A stretch of DNA of 64,000 nt from Phocaeicola_A sp045647865 (GTDB lineage Bacteria; Bacteroidota; Bacteroidia; Bacteroidales; Bacteroidaceae): the NCBI GenBank assembly GCA_045647865.1, contig JAZRMW010000023.1:88342-152341 (forward strand), in the 5' to 3' direction. The notes beneath the pieces are model-generated. The model saw only the letters and a program-made list of their open reading frames with translations. It was not told the origin of the DNA and did not search any database. Shown one piece after another: positions 1 to 7,500 of the stretch. The position numbers and the translations under genes were made by a program. The number at the start of each line of letters is the position of its first letter. Positions within the stretch are counted from its first letter, which is position 1.

Positions 1-1365
1 AAGAGTGTTTTCTATCAGACTAATCTGGAGGATACTGCCAGTGAGTTTGCCCGCTTTGGTCTTGAAGCACCTGCTCCACTTCCCGAGGTGGCCCCACTCC
101 TTACCCGTATTCATGATCATGCCTTTCGTGCCCGTTTGCAAGCCTTTGAGGGACAGTCCTTCAAGACCGAAGAGGATAAGGCTTTCCGTTTGTTGCAAGA
201 GGGGTTAACCAACCGTATCCTCAGTCTGCCACAACATCCTCGGCGTGATGTTTATGCCGACCAGATAGTATGGGGACGCAGCCCTGTACGTATCGACCTG
301 GCCGGGGGATGGACTGATACACCGCCCTATTGCCTCAGTGAAGGGGGGAATGTGGTGAACATCGCTATAGAACTGAACGGACAACCCCCGTTGCAGGCTT
401 ACATAAAGCCGTGCAAGGAACCACATATCATCCTGCGCTCCATCGACTTGGGAGCCATGGAGACTGTCTCGAGTTTTGAGGAGTTGGAGGATTTTGCCCG
501 CGTAGGCAGTCCTTTCTCCATTCCTAAAGCCGCTTTGGCTTTGGCCGGTTTCAGCCCGCGCTTTTGTGTTGAATCTTTCCGTACATTGGAGGAACAGCTT
601 CGGGCCTTTGGTTCGGGTATCGAAGTGACTCTGCTTTCAGCCATTCCTGCCGGCTCAGGATTAGGTACCAGTTCCATTTTGGCCTCCACCGTATTGGGAG
701 CTGTGTCGGACTTCTGTGGCTTGGCTTGGGACAAGAATGAGATATGCCAACGTACCCTTGCTTTGGAACAATTGCTTACCACTGGTGGCGGTTGGCAGGA
801 TCAGTACGGAGGTGTGTTGCAGGGTGTCAAGTTGTTGCAGACCCAGAGTGGTTTCGACCAAAGCCCCTTGGTACGCTGGTTGCCGGATTTCCTTTTTACC
901 AATCCCGAATATCAGAAGTGCCACCTGCTCTATTATACAGGCATTACCCGCACAGCCAAGGGCATACTGGCAGAAATTGTGCGTCGCATGTTCTTGAATG
1001 AAACGGATCAGTTGGCTCTCCTTGCCGACATGAAAGCACATGCTCTTGACCTCTACGAAGCCATACAACGAGGCAACTTTGCTGAGATGGGACGCTTGGT
1101 GGGGATGACATGGGAACAGAACAAGCGCCTCGACCCTGGAACAAATCCCGAGGCTGTAGAAGCAGTCATCAGTCGCATTAAGGACTATTGTTTGGGATAT
1201 AAGTTGCCCGGAGCTGGTGGTGGCGGTTACCTCTACATGGTGGCCAAGGATCCTGAGGCTGCAGCCCGCATACGCACCATTCTGCAGGAGAATCCTTTGA
1301 ACGACTGTGCCCGCTTTGTGGATATGTCTCTTTCCGACAAGGGATTGCAGATAAGTCGTAGCTGA
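1..1365 (+). CDS. fkp: Bifunctional fucokinase / L-fucose-1-phosphate guanylyltransferase, C-terminal part
   Basis: The frame is open from the first base, so this is the 3' end of a gene that begins outside the window. The 454 visible residues form the GHMP-type sugar kinase part of Fkp: a substrate-side motif near base 280-310 (WGRSPVRIDLAGGWTDTPP), the glycine-rich ATP-binding motif PAGSGLGTSS near 646-675, and the C-terminal GAGGGGY motif near 1210-1230. In Bacteroides, Fkp phosphorylates salvaged L-fucose and then makes GDP-fucose for capsule and glycoprotein fucosylation. The guanylyltransferase half should lie upstream and cannot be checked here. The stop is followed by a CTATAG-type repeat array and not by a clear terminator. 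Confidence 0.93.
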   Translation, partial: KSVFYQTNLEDTASEFARFGLEAPAPLPEVAPLLTRIHDHAFRARLQAFEGQSFKTEEDKAFRLLQEGLTNRILSLPQHPRRDVYADQIVWGRSPVRIDLAGGWTDTPPYCLSEGGNVVNIAIELNGQPPLQAYIKPCKEPHIILRSIDLGAMETVSSFEELEDFARVGSPFSIPKAALALAGFSPRFCVESFRTLEEQLRAFGSGIEVTLLSAIPAGSGLGTSSILASTVLGAVSDFCGLAWDKNEICQRTLALEQLLTTGGGWQDQYGGVLQGVKLLQTQSGFDQSPLVRWLPDFLFTNPEYQKCHLLYYTGITRTAKGILAEIVRRMFLNETDQLALLADMKAHALDLYEAIQRGNFAEMGRLVGMTWEQNKRLDPGTNPEAVEAVISRIKDYCLGYKLPGAGGGGYLYMVAKDPEAAARIRTILQENPLNDCARFVDMSLSDKGLQISRS

Positions 1366-1406
1366 TTTCCGGCTGTGAACCACCCTTTTTCCCCCATAGA
1401 AGCAGC

Positions 1407-1524
1407 TTTATAGTTCTATAGGTACTATAACCACTATAGTATCTATAGTTACTATCGCCACTATAGAATCTATAGCCACCATCGACCGCCTATAGCTCCT
1501 ATAAAACCTATGGCTCCTGTCGCC
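1407..1524. repeat. Degenerate 9-bp tandem array, CTATAG type
   Basis: About 13 consecutive units of 9 bp with consensus CTATAGNNA run from 1407, for example CTATAGGTA, CTATAACCA, CTATAGTAT, CTATAGTTA, CTATCGCCA, CTATAGAAT, CTATAGCCA; one extra base at 1488 shifts the phase and the later units read CCTATAGCT-like. CTATAG is itself a palindrome, so the array has no strong orientation. It lies between fkp and the rhaB promoter. Shorter arrays of the same type occur at 47486-47530 and 52914-52940. The 82-codon minus-strand frame across it is only the translation of the repeat. Confidence 0.85.
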
Positions 1525-1581
1525 TCTTAGTTTTAAAAAAGCTAAAATATCTACTCCCAAAGCAGAAAAATGTCTTGTCTT

Positions 1582-1613
1582 GTTGGTCGGTTGGGGAAAA
1601 AGGCTTATTTTTG
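1582..1613 (+). promoter_or_regulatory. Promoter of the rhamnose operon
   Basis: A -7 box TATTTTTG (1606-1613) matches the Bacteroidota consensus TAnnTTTG. A GTTG at 1582-1585, 20 nt upstream, is a three-of-four match to the -33 TTTG. Transcription would start near 1618, about 55 nt before rhaB. Confidence 0.55.
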
Positions 1614-1630
1614 GACAATTTTTATTAACT

Positions 1631-1652
1631 GGGTGCGCACACGGTGCGACCC
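1631..1652 (+). promoter_or_regulatory. Hairpin or dyad in the rhaB leader
   Basis: GGGTGCGCAC (1631-1640) pairs with GTGCGACCC (1644-1652) around a 3-nt loop, with one bulged G. It lies between the inferred transcription start and the rhaB start codon, so it could act as an RNA hairpin in the leader or as a DNA operator. No regulator gene lies in the window to link it to. Confidence 0.45.
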
Positions 1653-1672
1653 ACAACCAAATATAGCGTTAC

Positions 1673-3136
1673 ATGAAAGACAAGAATTTCTTTGCGGTGG
1701 ACTTAGGAGCCACCAGCGGACGTACTATCTTGGGTACCCTTTCTGAAGGTAAATTCGAGATGAAGGAGTTGACCCGTTTCCCTAATAATATCATTGAAGT
1801 GGGTGGACATTTCTATTGGGACATCTATGCTCTGTATCACGAAATCATCCGTGGCTTGAAGGTGGTGGCACAGGAAGGCATTAAGATTGAATCCATCGGT
1901 ATTGACACGTGGGGTGTGGACTTCGTCTGCTTCGGTAAGGACGGTGGTGTCATGCGCAGTCCTTATTGCTATCGTGATCCCCATACGTTCAGTGCTATGG
2001 AGGAGTTTTTTAACGTGATTCCTAAGGAAAAAGTCTATGACGTGACTGGCATTCAGTTTCTGAACTTCAACAGTCTGTTCCAACTTTATGCACTCAAGCG
2101 CGACAAGAGTTCGGCTTTGGAGGCAGCAGACAAGATACTGTTTATCCCCGATGCACTCAGTTATATGCTTACAGGAAAGATGGTGACTGAATATACCATT
2201 GCATCCACTTCACAGATGCTGGATCCTCGCACCAAACGTTTCGACAAGGAATTGATGGAAGCTGTGGGTGTCACCGAGGAACAGTTCGGCCGCTTTGTCT
2301 TCCCTGGTGAAGAGGTAGGCCCATTGAGCGAAGAGGTGCAGAAACAGACCGGACTTGGCGCTATACCCGTCATTGCCGTGGCTGGTCATGACACAGGAAG
2401 TGCTGTAGCTGCTGTGCCCGCTCAGAACGAACGTTTTGCATACCTCAGTTCTGGTACATGGTCACTCATGGGTATCGAGGTGAAGGATGCTATCATCACT
2501 CCCGAAAGTTACAAGGTAAACTTCACTAATGAGGGTGGAGTAGAGGGTACTACCCGCTTCTTGAAGAATATCTGTGGTATGTGGTTGTTGGAGCGTTGCC
2601 GCAAGGAGTGGACTACTGATTATAGCTACCCTGAACTGATAGAGGCCGCTATGGCTGCTCCGGCTTTCCGTAGCCTGATCAATCCGGATGACGCTTGTTT
2701 TGCTAACCCCGACCGCATGATTGAAGCCATTCAGGAATATTGCCGTCGCACCGGCCAACCCGTTCCCGAAACTCATGGTGAGCTGACACGCTGTATCTTT
2801 GAAAGTCTGCCCTTGCGCTACAAACAAGTGTTCGGCTGGATGCAGGAGATGGCACCGTTTGCCATTGAAAAACTCCACGTTATCGGAGGTGGTTCAAAGA
2901 ACAATGTGCTCAACCAGTTTACAGCCAATGCATTGGGTATCCCCGTAGTCGCTGGTCCGTCAGAAGCTACAGCCATCGGTAACATCATGTTACAGGCCAA
3001 GGCTGTCGGCATGGTAGATGACATACAGGGCATGCGTCACCTTATTGCATCGTCCATCGAAACGGCTGAATTCATTCCCCAAGATACTGAGGTATGGAAC
3101 GAAGCCTTCCAGAAGTTTGTGGAGGTTACAAAGTGA
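1673..3136 (+). CDS. rhaB: Rhamnulokinase
   Basis: 487 residues of the FGGY carbohydrate kinase family. The N-terminus FFAVDLGATSGRTILG is the phosphate-1 ATP-binding segment of the sugar-kinase/actin fold, GIDTWGVDFVC near residue 79 is the substrate-side segment, AVAGHDTGSAVAAVP near residue 235 holds the likely catalytic Asp, and HVIGGGSKNN near residue 402 is the adenosine motif. It would phosphorylate L-rhamnulose to L-rhamnulose-1-phosphate in the cytoplasm. It is the first gene of rhaB-rhaA-rhaT-rhaD, the order kinase, isomerase, permease, aldolase known from Bacteroides rhamnose loci. The start follows a promoter and leader hairpin, and the next gene's true start is 52 nt beyond the stop. 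Length is normal for the family. Confidence 0.95.
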   Translation: MKDKNFFAVDLGATSGRTILGTLSEGKFEMKELTRFPNNIIEVGGHFYWDIYALYHEIIRGLKVVAQEGIKIESIGIDTWGVDFVCFGKDGGVMRSPYCYRDPHTFSAMEEFFNVIPKEKVYDVTGIQFLNFNSLFQLYALKRDKSSALEAADKILFIPDALSYMLTGKMVTEYTIASTSQMLDPRTKRFDKELMEAVGVTEEQFGRFVFPGEEVGPLSEEVQKQTGLGAIPVIAVAGHDTGSAVAAVPAQNERFAYLSSGTWSLMGIEVKDAIITPESYKVNFTNEGGVEGTTRFLKNICGMWLLERCRKEWTTDYSYPELIEAAMAAPAFRSLINPDDACFANPDRMIEAIQEYCRRTGQPVPETHGELTRCIFESLPLRYKQVFGWMQEMAPFAIEKLHVIGGGSKNNVLNQFTANALGIPVVAGPSEATAIGNIMLQAKAVGMVDDIQGMRHLIASSIETAEFIPQDTEVWNEAFQKFVEVTK

Positions 3137-3188
3137 ATAATCATTGAAAATAAAAATATTACTAACCAAAATAAAAGAAAAACCTATC

Positions 3189-4442
3189 ATGAAAGAAGAA
3201 TTGATTAACAAAGCGTATGAGATTGCAAAGGAGCGCTATGCTGCCATTGGTATTGACACAGACAAAGTATTGGAACAGTTGCAGGACTTCCACCTCAGCA
3301 TGCACTGCTGGCAGGCTGACGATGTGAAGGGCTTCGAGGTACAGGGTGGTGACATGTCGGGTGGTATCCAGTCAACTGGTGACTTCCCTGGTGCTGCTCG
3401 CAACATCGATGAACTTCGTCAAGATATCCTCAAGGCTAAGTCTTTGATTCCCGGTGACCATCGTTTGAATCTCCATGAAATCTATGGTGATTTCAAAGGT
3501 AAGGTAGTTGACCGTGATGAAGTGACTGTAGAACACTTCCAAAGTTGGATCGATTGGGCTAAGGAGAACAATACTTTGCTCGACTTCAACTCTTCATCAT
3601 TCTCTCATCCGAAGAGCGGAAGCTTGTCACTTTCTAACCCTGATGAGGGTATCCGCAAGTTCTGGATTGAGCACACCAAGCGTTGCCGCGATATTGCCAA
3701 TGCCATGGGTGAAGCTCAGGGTGACCCCTGTATCATGAACCTTTGGGTACACGATGGCTGCAAGGACGTGAGCGTAAACCATGCTCTCTATCGCAACTTG
3801 CTGAAGCAGTCACTTGATGAAATCTTCACTAAGGAACAGCCTATGATGAAGGATTGTATCGAGGGTAAGGTATTCGGTATCGGTCTTGAAAGCTTCACTG
3901 TCGGTTCACATGACTTCTATACTGCTTATGCTGCTCAGAACGATAAGATTCTGACTATCGACACTGGTCACTATCATCCTACAGAATCTCCTGCAGACAA
4001 AGTAAGTGCTGTGCTTCCTTTCGTAAAAGAATTGATGCTCCACGTATCTCGTCCTGTTCGTTGGGACTCTGACCACGTAACCATCATGGACGATCCCACT
4101 CAGGAACTCTTCTTCGAAATCGTTCGTGCCGGTGCTCTTGACCGTGTACACTACGGTCTCGACTTCTTCGATGGCTCTATCAACCGTATCGGTGCTTACG
4201 TTATCGGTTCTCGTTCAGCTCAGAAGTGCATGCTCCGTGCTTTGCTCGAGCCACAGGAACTCATCTCTAAATACGAGTTGGCAGGCGAGGGTTACAAAGT
4301 GCTTGCTCTCATTGAAGAGCAGAAGGCAATGCCTTGGCAGGCTGTTTACGATATGTTCTGCTTGAAGAACAACGTACCTGTAGGCGATGCATTTATCGCT
4401 GATATTGATAAGTATGTTGCTGAAGTGACTTCTAAGAGATAA
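3189..4442 (+). CDS. rhaA: L-rhamnose isomerase
   Basis: 417 residues. Motifs typical of L-rhamnose isomerase are visible: DFHLSMHCWQADDVKGFE near the N-terminus, DFNSSSFSHPKSG, the metal-site region TIDTGHYHPTES and RWDSDHVTIMDD. It interconverts L-rhamnose and L-rhamnulose in the cytoplasm using divalent metal. An upstream start at 3144 would add 15 basic residues (MKIKILLTKIKEKPI) with no family counterpart, so the ATG at 3189 (MKEELINKAYEIAK) is preferred. Codon use is noticeably more biased than in rhaB, as expected for an abundant enzyme. A strong hairpin lies just after the stop. Confidence 0.95.
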   Translation: MKEELINKAYEIAKERYAAIGIDTDKVLEQLQDFHLSMHCWQADDVKGFEVQGGDMSGGIQSTGDFPGAARNIDELRQDILKAKSLIPGDHRLNLHEIYGDFKGKVVDRDEVTVEHFQSWIDWAKENNTLLDFNSSSFSHPKSGSLSLSNPDEGIRKFWIEHTKRCRDIANAMGEAQGDPCIMNLWVHDGCKDVSVNHALYRNLLKQSLDEIFTKEQPMMKDCIEGKVFGIGLESFTVGSHDFYTAYAAQNDKILTIDTGHYHPTESPADKVSAVLPFVKELMLHVSRPVRWDSDHVTIMDDPTQELFFEIVRAGALDRVHYGLDFFDGSINRIGAYVIGSRSAQKCMLRALLEPQELISKYELAGEGYKVLALIEEQKAMPWQAVYDMFCLKNNVPVGDAFIADIDKYVAEVTSKR

Positions 4443-4453
4443 CAAAAACAACG

Positions 4454-4502
4454 AAGACCCACTCTAACCCTCCTTTACGAGGAGGATTTAGGTGGGTCTT
4501 CC
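4454..4502 (+). terminator. Intercistronic hairpin between rhaA and rhaT
   Basis: AAGACCCAC (4454-4462) pairs with GTGGGTCTT (4492-4500), with an inner CCTCC/GGAGG stem, followed by CCCTTTT. The position 12 nt after rhaA and 20 nt before rhaT suggests a partial terminator or 3'-end stabiliser that lowers rhaT expression relative to rhaBA. That role is inferred. Confidence 0.7.
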
Positions 4503-4521
4503 CTTTTAATGGTAGAATATT

Positions 4522-5559
4522 ATGGATATAGTAATCGGACTACTGATTATTGCCATCGGTGCCTTCTGTCAGTCAAGCTGCTACGTGCCTATCAATAAGA
4601 TTAAGGACTGGTCGTGGGAGTCGTACTGGATTGTACAGGGTGTATTCGCATGGTTGTTGTTCCCCTTGTTGGGAGCTTTGTTGGCAGTGCCCGAAGGGCA
4701 TAGCTTGTGTGAATTGTTCACCGATGGCAGCTCATTCAACATTTGGATGACTGTATTCTTTGGCGTACTGTGGGGAGTTGGAGGTTTGACTTTCGGTCTC
4801 TCTATGCGCTATCTGGGTGTAGCTTTGGGACAGAGTATTGCATTGGGCACCTGTGCCGGATTGGGAACCATCATGGGACCCGTGTTGCTGAACATGTTTT
4901 TCCCCGAGTTGAATGCCCTCGAGTCATTGACCTTTGCCGTTATCCTTGGTGTGGTAGTTACCCTTGTAGGTATCGCCATCATTGGTGTGGCAGGTGGTAT
5001 GAAGGCCGCTTCCCTCTCAGAAGAGGAGAAGAAAGCCGCTGTGAAGGACTTCAATTTCCCGAAGGGATTGGCCATCGCCTTGTTGGCCGGCTTCATGAGT
5101 GGCTGCTTCAACGTAGGTTTGGAGTTTGGTAAAGACATCAATTTCGGTGAACTTACCGACCCGATGTTCCGCACCTTGCCTGCCACTTTGCTCGTCACTC
5201 TTGGCGGATTCGTCACCAATGCCATCTACTGTTTCTATCAGAACAGCAAGAACAAGACATGGGGCGACTATAAGAAAGGAAACGTATGGTTGAACAATAT
5301 CATCTTCTGTGCGTTGGCCGGAGGTCTGTGGTACAGTCAGTTCTTTGGTCTCTCGTTGGGCAAAGGATTCCTCACCGAGTCACCCACATTGATGACTCTC
5401 GCCTTCTGCATCCTCATGGCATTGAACGTAACCTTCTCCAACGTGTGGGGTATCATCCTCAAAGAGTGGAAAGGTTGTTCACAGAAGACCATTGCCGTAT
5501 TGGTTATCGGTATTATCGTACTGATAGCTTCCACATTTATACCTGAATTATTGAAATAG
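4522..5559 (+). CDS. rhaT: L-rhamnose/proton symporter
   Basis: 345 residues, strongly hydrophobic, with about ten predicted membrane segments and the N-terminal signature GAFCQSSCYVPINKIKDWSW typical of RhaT in the drug/metabolite transporter superfamily. Further recognisable segments are WGVGGLTFGLSMRYLGVALGQ and GFMSGCFNVGLEFG. It would import L-rhamnose across the inner membrane with protons. It sits between the isomerase and aldolase genes of the operon and is followed by a repeat hairpin. The start ATG at 4522 comes right after the intercistronic hairpin; an ATG at 4509 is out of frame. Confidence 0.94.
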   Translation: MDIVIGLLIIAIGAFCQSSCYVPINKIKDWSWESYWIVQGVFAWLLFPLLGALLAVPEGHSLCELFTDGSSFNIWMTVFFGVLWGVGGLTFGLSMRYLGVALGQSIALGTCAGLGTIMGPVLLNMFFPELNALESLTFAVILGVVVTLVGIAIIGVAGGMKAASLSEEEKKAAVKDFNFPKGLAIALLAGFMSGCFNVGLEFGKDINFGELTDPMFRTLPATLLVTLGGFVTNAIYCFYQNSKNKTWGDYKKGNVWLNNIIFCALAGGLWYSQFFGLSLGKGFLTESPTLMTLAFCILMALNVTFSNVWGIILKEWKGCSQKTIAVLVIGIIVLIASTFIPELLK

Positions 5560-5562
5560 AAG

Positions 5563-5668
5563 AGTTGGAGTTCAAGAATTTGGGAGTTACAGGAGTTCGG
5601 GTAGTAGTACTCTTTACAGACAACTCTATTGTCTGAACTCCTGTAACTCCCGCAACTCCTGAACTCCT
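5563..5668 (+). repeat. Two-armed hairpin array, GGAGTT type
   Basis: Directly after the rhaT stop, a left arm of 8-9 bp units (GGAGTTCAAG, GGAGTTACAG, GGAGTTCGG) is followed after about 35 bp by a right arm of the complementary units (CTGAACTCC, TGTAACTCC, GCAACTCC, TGAACTCC). The arms can pair over roughly 35 positions with a few mismatches. The same architecture occurs at 31571-31741, 33341-33447 and 48699-48820. Confidence 0.8.
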
Positions 5669-5686
5669 ATATTAAAGAAAAGTAAT

Positions 5687-6496
5687 ATGAGCATATTAGA
5701 CAATCGTCCCGCACTGGCCAAGGCCGTGGGACAAGTAGCAGAGGTTGCCGGTTACCTGTGGCAGAAAGGTTGGGCCGAGCGTAACGGAGGCAACATCACC
5801 GTAAACATTACCGAGTATATCGACGACGAAATCAAGGCTATGCCTGCCATCAGCGACGTGATGCAGATTGGTACCACATTGCCCCACCTGAAGGGTTGCT
5901 ATTTCTATTGCAAGGGTACCCAGATGCGTATGCGCGACCTTGCCCGTTGGCCGATGGACAATGGTTCTATCATCCGCATCTTGGATGACTGTGCCAGCTA
6001 TGTCATCATTGCCGATAATCCTGTGAAGCCCACTTCCGAGCTTCCTTCACACTTGAGTGTACACAACTATCTGTTGGCCAAGGGTTCTCCCTACCGTGCA
6101 TCGTTGCACACCCATCCTATCGAACTGGTGGCACTGACCCACAGTCAGAAGTATATGGAAAAGGATGTGGCTACCCGCATGTTGTGGAGCATGATTCCCG
6201 AGACAAAGGCTTTCTGTCCGCGCGGATTGGGTATGGTTCCTTATCTGATGCCCAGCGGCGTAGAGTTGGCCGATGCCACTATCAAGGCTATCGATGATGA
6301 CTACGATGTGGTAATGTGGGAGAAACACGGAGTATTTGCCGTTGATACCGACATCATGTCAGCTTTCGACCAGGTGGATGTGCTCAACAAGTCTGCCCTC
6401 ATCTACATTGCTGCCAAGAACATGGGATTCGAGCCCGAAGGCATGAGCGATGCTCAGATGAAGGAGTTGAGCGACACCTTCGGCTTGCCGAAATAA
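5687..6496 (+). CDS. rhaD: Rhamnulose-1-phosphate aldolase
   Basis: 269 residues of the class II aldolase/adducin family. NGGNITVNITEYI near residue 28 is the phosphate-binding region, SLHTHPIEL near residue 139 carries the two Zn-binding His, and MWEKHGVFA near residue 212 carries the third. It cleaves L-rhamnulose-1-phosphate to dihydroxyacetone phosphate and L-lactaldehyde, the last step encoded in this operon. A compact terminator hairpin follows the stop. In Bacteroides thetaiotaomicron the aldolase gene is followed by a lactaldehyde reductase and the AraC-type regulator RhaR; neither is present here. Confidence 0.95.
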   Translation: MSILDNRPALAKAVGQVAEVAGYLWQKGWAERNGGNITVNITEYIDDEIKAMPAISDVMQIGTTLPHLKGCYFYCKGTQMRMRDLARWPMDNGSIIRILDDCASYVIIADNPVKPTSELPSHLSVHNYLLAKGSPYRASLHTHPIELVALTHSQKYMEKDVATRMLWSMIPETKAFCPRGLGMVPYLMPSGVELADATIKAIDDDYDVVMWEKHGVFAVDTDIMSAFDQVDVLNKSALIYIAAKNMGFEPEGMSDAQMKELSDTFGLPK

Positions 6497-6504
6497 TCTT
6501 TTCT

Positions 6505-6530
6505 CACATCACAAGAGTGTGATGTGATTT
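6505..6530 (+). terminator. Terminator of the rhamnose operon
   Basis: A perfect 9-bp stem, CACATCACA (6505-6513) with TGTGATGTG (6518-6526), closes on the tetraloop AGAG and is followed by ATTTT. It begins 9 nt after the rhaD stop. Confidence 0.8.
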
Positions 6531-6533
6531 TCA

Positions 6534-6596
6534 GACGCGGATAATATGGATAAATGACTGTGTAGTCAACGACATGTCCATGTTGTCCGCGTTGTC
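6534..6596 (+). repeat. Two-armed hairpin array, CGCGGATAA type, with U tract
   Basis: CGCGGATAATATGGATA (6536-6552) pairs with TGTCCATGTTGTCCGCG (6575-6591) over 17 bp. All three non-Watson-Crick positions are G-U pairs when read as plus-strand RNA, whereas the opposite strand would give A-C mismatches. A short T tract follows. It is probably a second terminator or 3'-end element of the rhamnose transcript, and belongs with the copies at 27033-27111 and 34628-34727. Confidence 0.75.
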
Positions 6597-6683
6597 TTTT
6601 TGCATAAGAGCCGAAAAGATTGACGTAATCGCGCTTCCTTTGACCGTAATTTCCGTTTCCTTTTGTTTCCACTGAATCTCCCC

Positions 6684-6796
6684 TTGTTGGGAATGGCGGT
6701 TTATCTATTGGGGTACTGTAATCTCTCTTAAGGGAAACTGCAGTTTTCTTGTAGAGAAACTTTTGTTCTTTTTAAGAGAAACTTGAATTCCCAACA
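6684..6796. repeat. Nested inverted repeats in the gap after rhaD
   Basis: An outer pair TTGTTGGGAAT (6684-6694) with ATTCCCAACA (6787-6796) encloses TCTCTTAA (6724-6731) with TTAAGAGA (6772-6779), which encloses the palindrome AACTGCAGTT. GGAAACTGCAG also recurs near 6811-6821. There is no coding frame here and no family I recognise. It could be one structured RNA or a degraded element. Confidence 0.45.
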
Positions 6797-6994
6797 GAAG
6801 AAATTTTAGGAAACTGCAGAGCGTTGATTTTTAGTCATATACTTGTATGATGCGTTGACTGTTTTACCCCTTATTGATGCTATAGGTTCACTCTGTTGAA
6901 CAATCTTCTTTATTAGAGTCGACTATATCCCCACTTGTTCCTTGTAGCTCATCACTCGTAGCTTGTCACTCGAGTTCGTAAGCTCATCAGCTTC

Positions 6995-7034
6995 GCAATC
7001 TTAATTCTTTGATGATTCATTTGCAAGATTGCTC
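6995..7034. repeat. Small inverted repeat upstream of the structured RNA
   Basis: GCAATCTT (about 6996-7003) and AAGATTGC (about 7026-7033) face each other across about 22 bp. Just before it, GTAGCTCATCACTC and GTAGCTTGTCACTC form a two-copy 14-bp direct repeat (6946-6973). An AATTCATAATTA-type arm follows at 7082-7113. No gene is seen from 6497 to 7128. Confidence 0.5.
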
Positions 7035-7118
7035 ATAACTCAACACTCTAAAATCTGTTCTTCAACACCTCTCACAAAATAATTCCTCATTCATCATTTA
7101 TAATTCATAATTAAGTCG

Positions 7119-7126
7119 TATCTTTG
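7119..7126 (+). promoter_or_regulatory. -7 box of the structured RNA
   Basis: TATCTTTG is an exact match to TAnnTTTG. No perfect TTTG is seen about 20 nt upstream; a TTTA lies near the right place. The predicted start, about 7129-7131, coincides with the first base pairs of the first RNA hairpin. Confidence 0.65.
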
Positions 7127-7128
7127 CC

Positions 7129-7500
7129 CTGTCACTCCGTAGCCTTCCCTTATGTGAGAGAGGCTTTGAGTGGCAGACATAATAAGAAAGGCGTTTACAC
7201 GCTTTGGTTTTGACATCCTGAAATCGTAGGAAAATTTCAATCGTAGTCAAGGACAAAGCAACGGTAGATGCCCCTTGGGTGTGTTATATACATCCTCGTA
7301 GCTTTATCATGCAGATAGCCATTGGTGTACCCTTATGCGAGAGTGCACCAAGGTGGTTAACTTTTGGTATAGCATGGGTGTTATATATATGCATTCGACG
7401 TGGGGTTTTCTGAAGTTGCTCGTTTCGACTACGATGGGCAACTTCCTACGAGCCTCAGGATGTGGAGCGAGCGATGATGCAGGGCTTCACGTCTTTTTTT
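7129..7500 (+). ncRNA. Strongly structured non-coding RNA, about 370 nt
   Basis: Hairpin 1: CTGTCACTC (7129-7137) pairs with GAGTGGCAG (7168-7176), extended by AGCCT/AGGCT. A stem AAGGCG/CGCTTT follows at 7189-7205. A long-range helix joins ACATCCTGA (7213-7221) to TCAGGATGT (7455-7463) and CGTAGGA (7225-7231) to TCCTACG (7444-7450), 16 bp around a small internal loop. Inside it, TTGGTGTAC (7322-7330) pairs with GTGCACCAA (7343-7351), and AGTTGC pairs with GCAACT (7414-7443). Hairpin loops 1 and 2 carry nearly the same sequence, CCCTTATGYGAGAG. GGGTGT...ATATA...TCG segments recur at 7277-7300 and 7375-7400. A 9-bp stem at 7460-7468/7484-7492 followed by seven T forms a terminator. Known Bacteroidota RNAs such as the Bacteroidales-1 motif or a 6S-like RNA are possible identities; I cannot decide. 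It does not resemble tmRNA or RNase P RNA. Confidence 0.75.
7460..7500 (+). terminator. Intrinsic terminator of the structured RNA
   Basis: ATGTGGAGC (7460-7468) pairs with GCTTCACGT (7484-7492), including two G-U pairs, followed by C and seven T. It shares its first bases with the distal strand of the long-range helix, so the two pairings overlap by a few bases. It ends 80 nt before the first methylase gene. Confidence 0.75.

Noticed and set aside
1408..1656. 82-codon minus-strand frame with an Ile/Val/Thr repeat
   Set aside because: It is the translation of the 9-bp CTATAG array; period 9 keeps the frame open by itself.
7129..7500. Reading the structured RNA as tmRNA or RNase P RNA
   Set aside because: No tRNA-like ends, tag frame or RNase P core motifs could be found.
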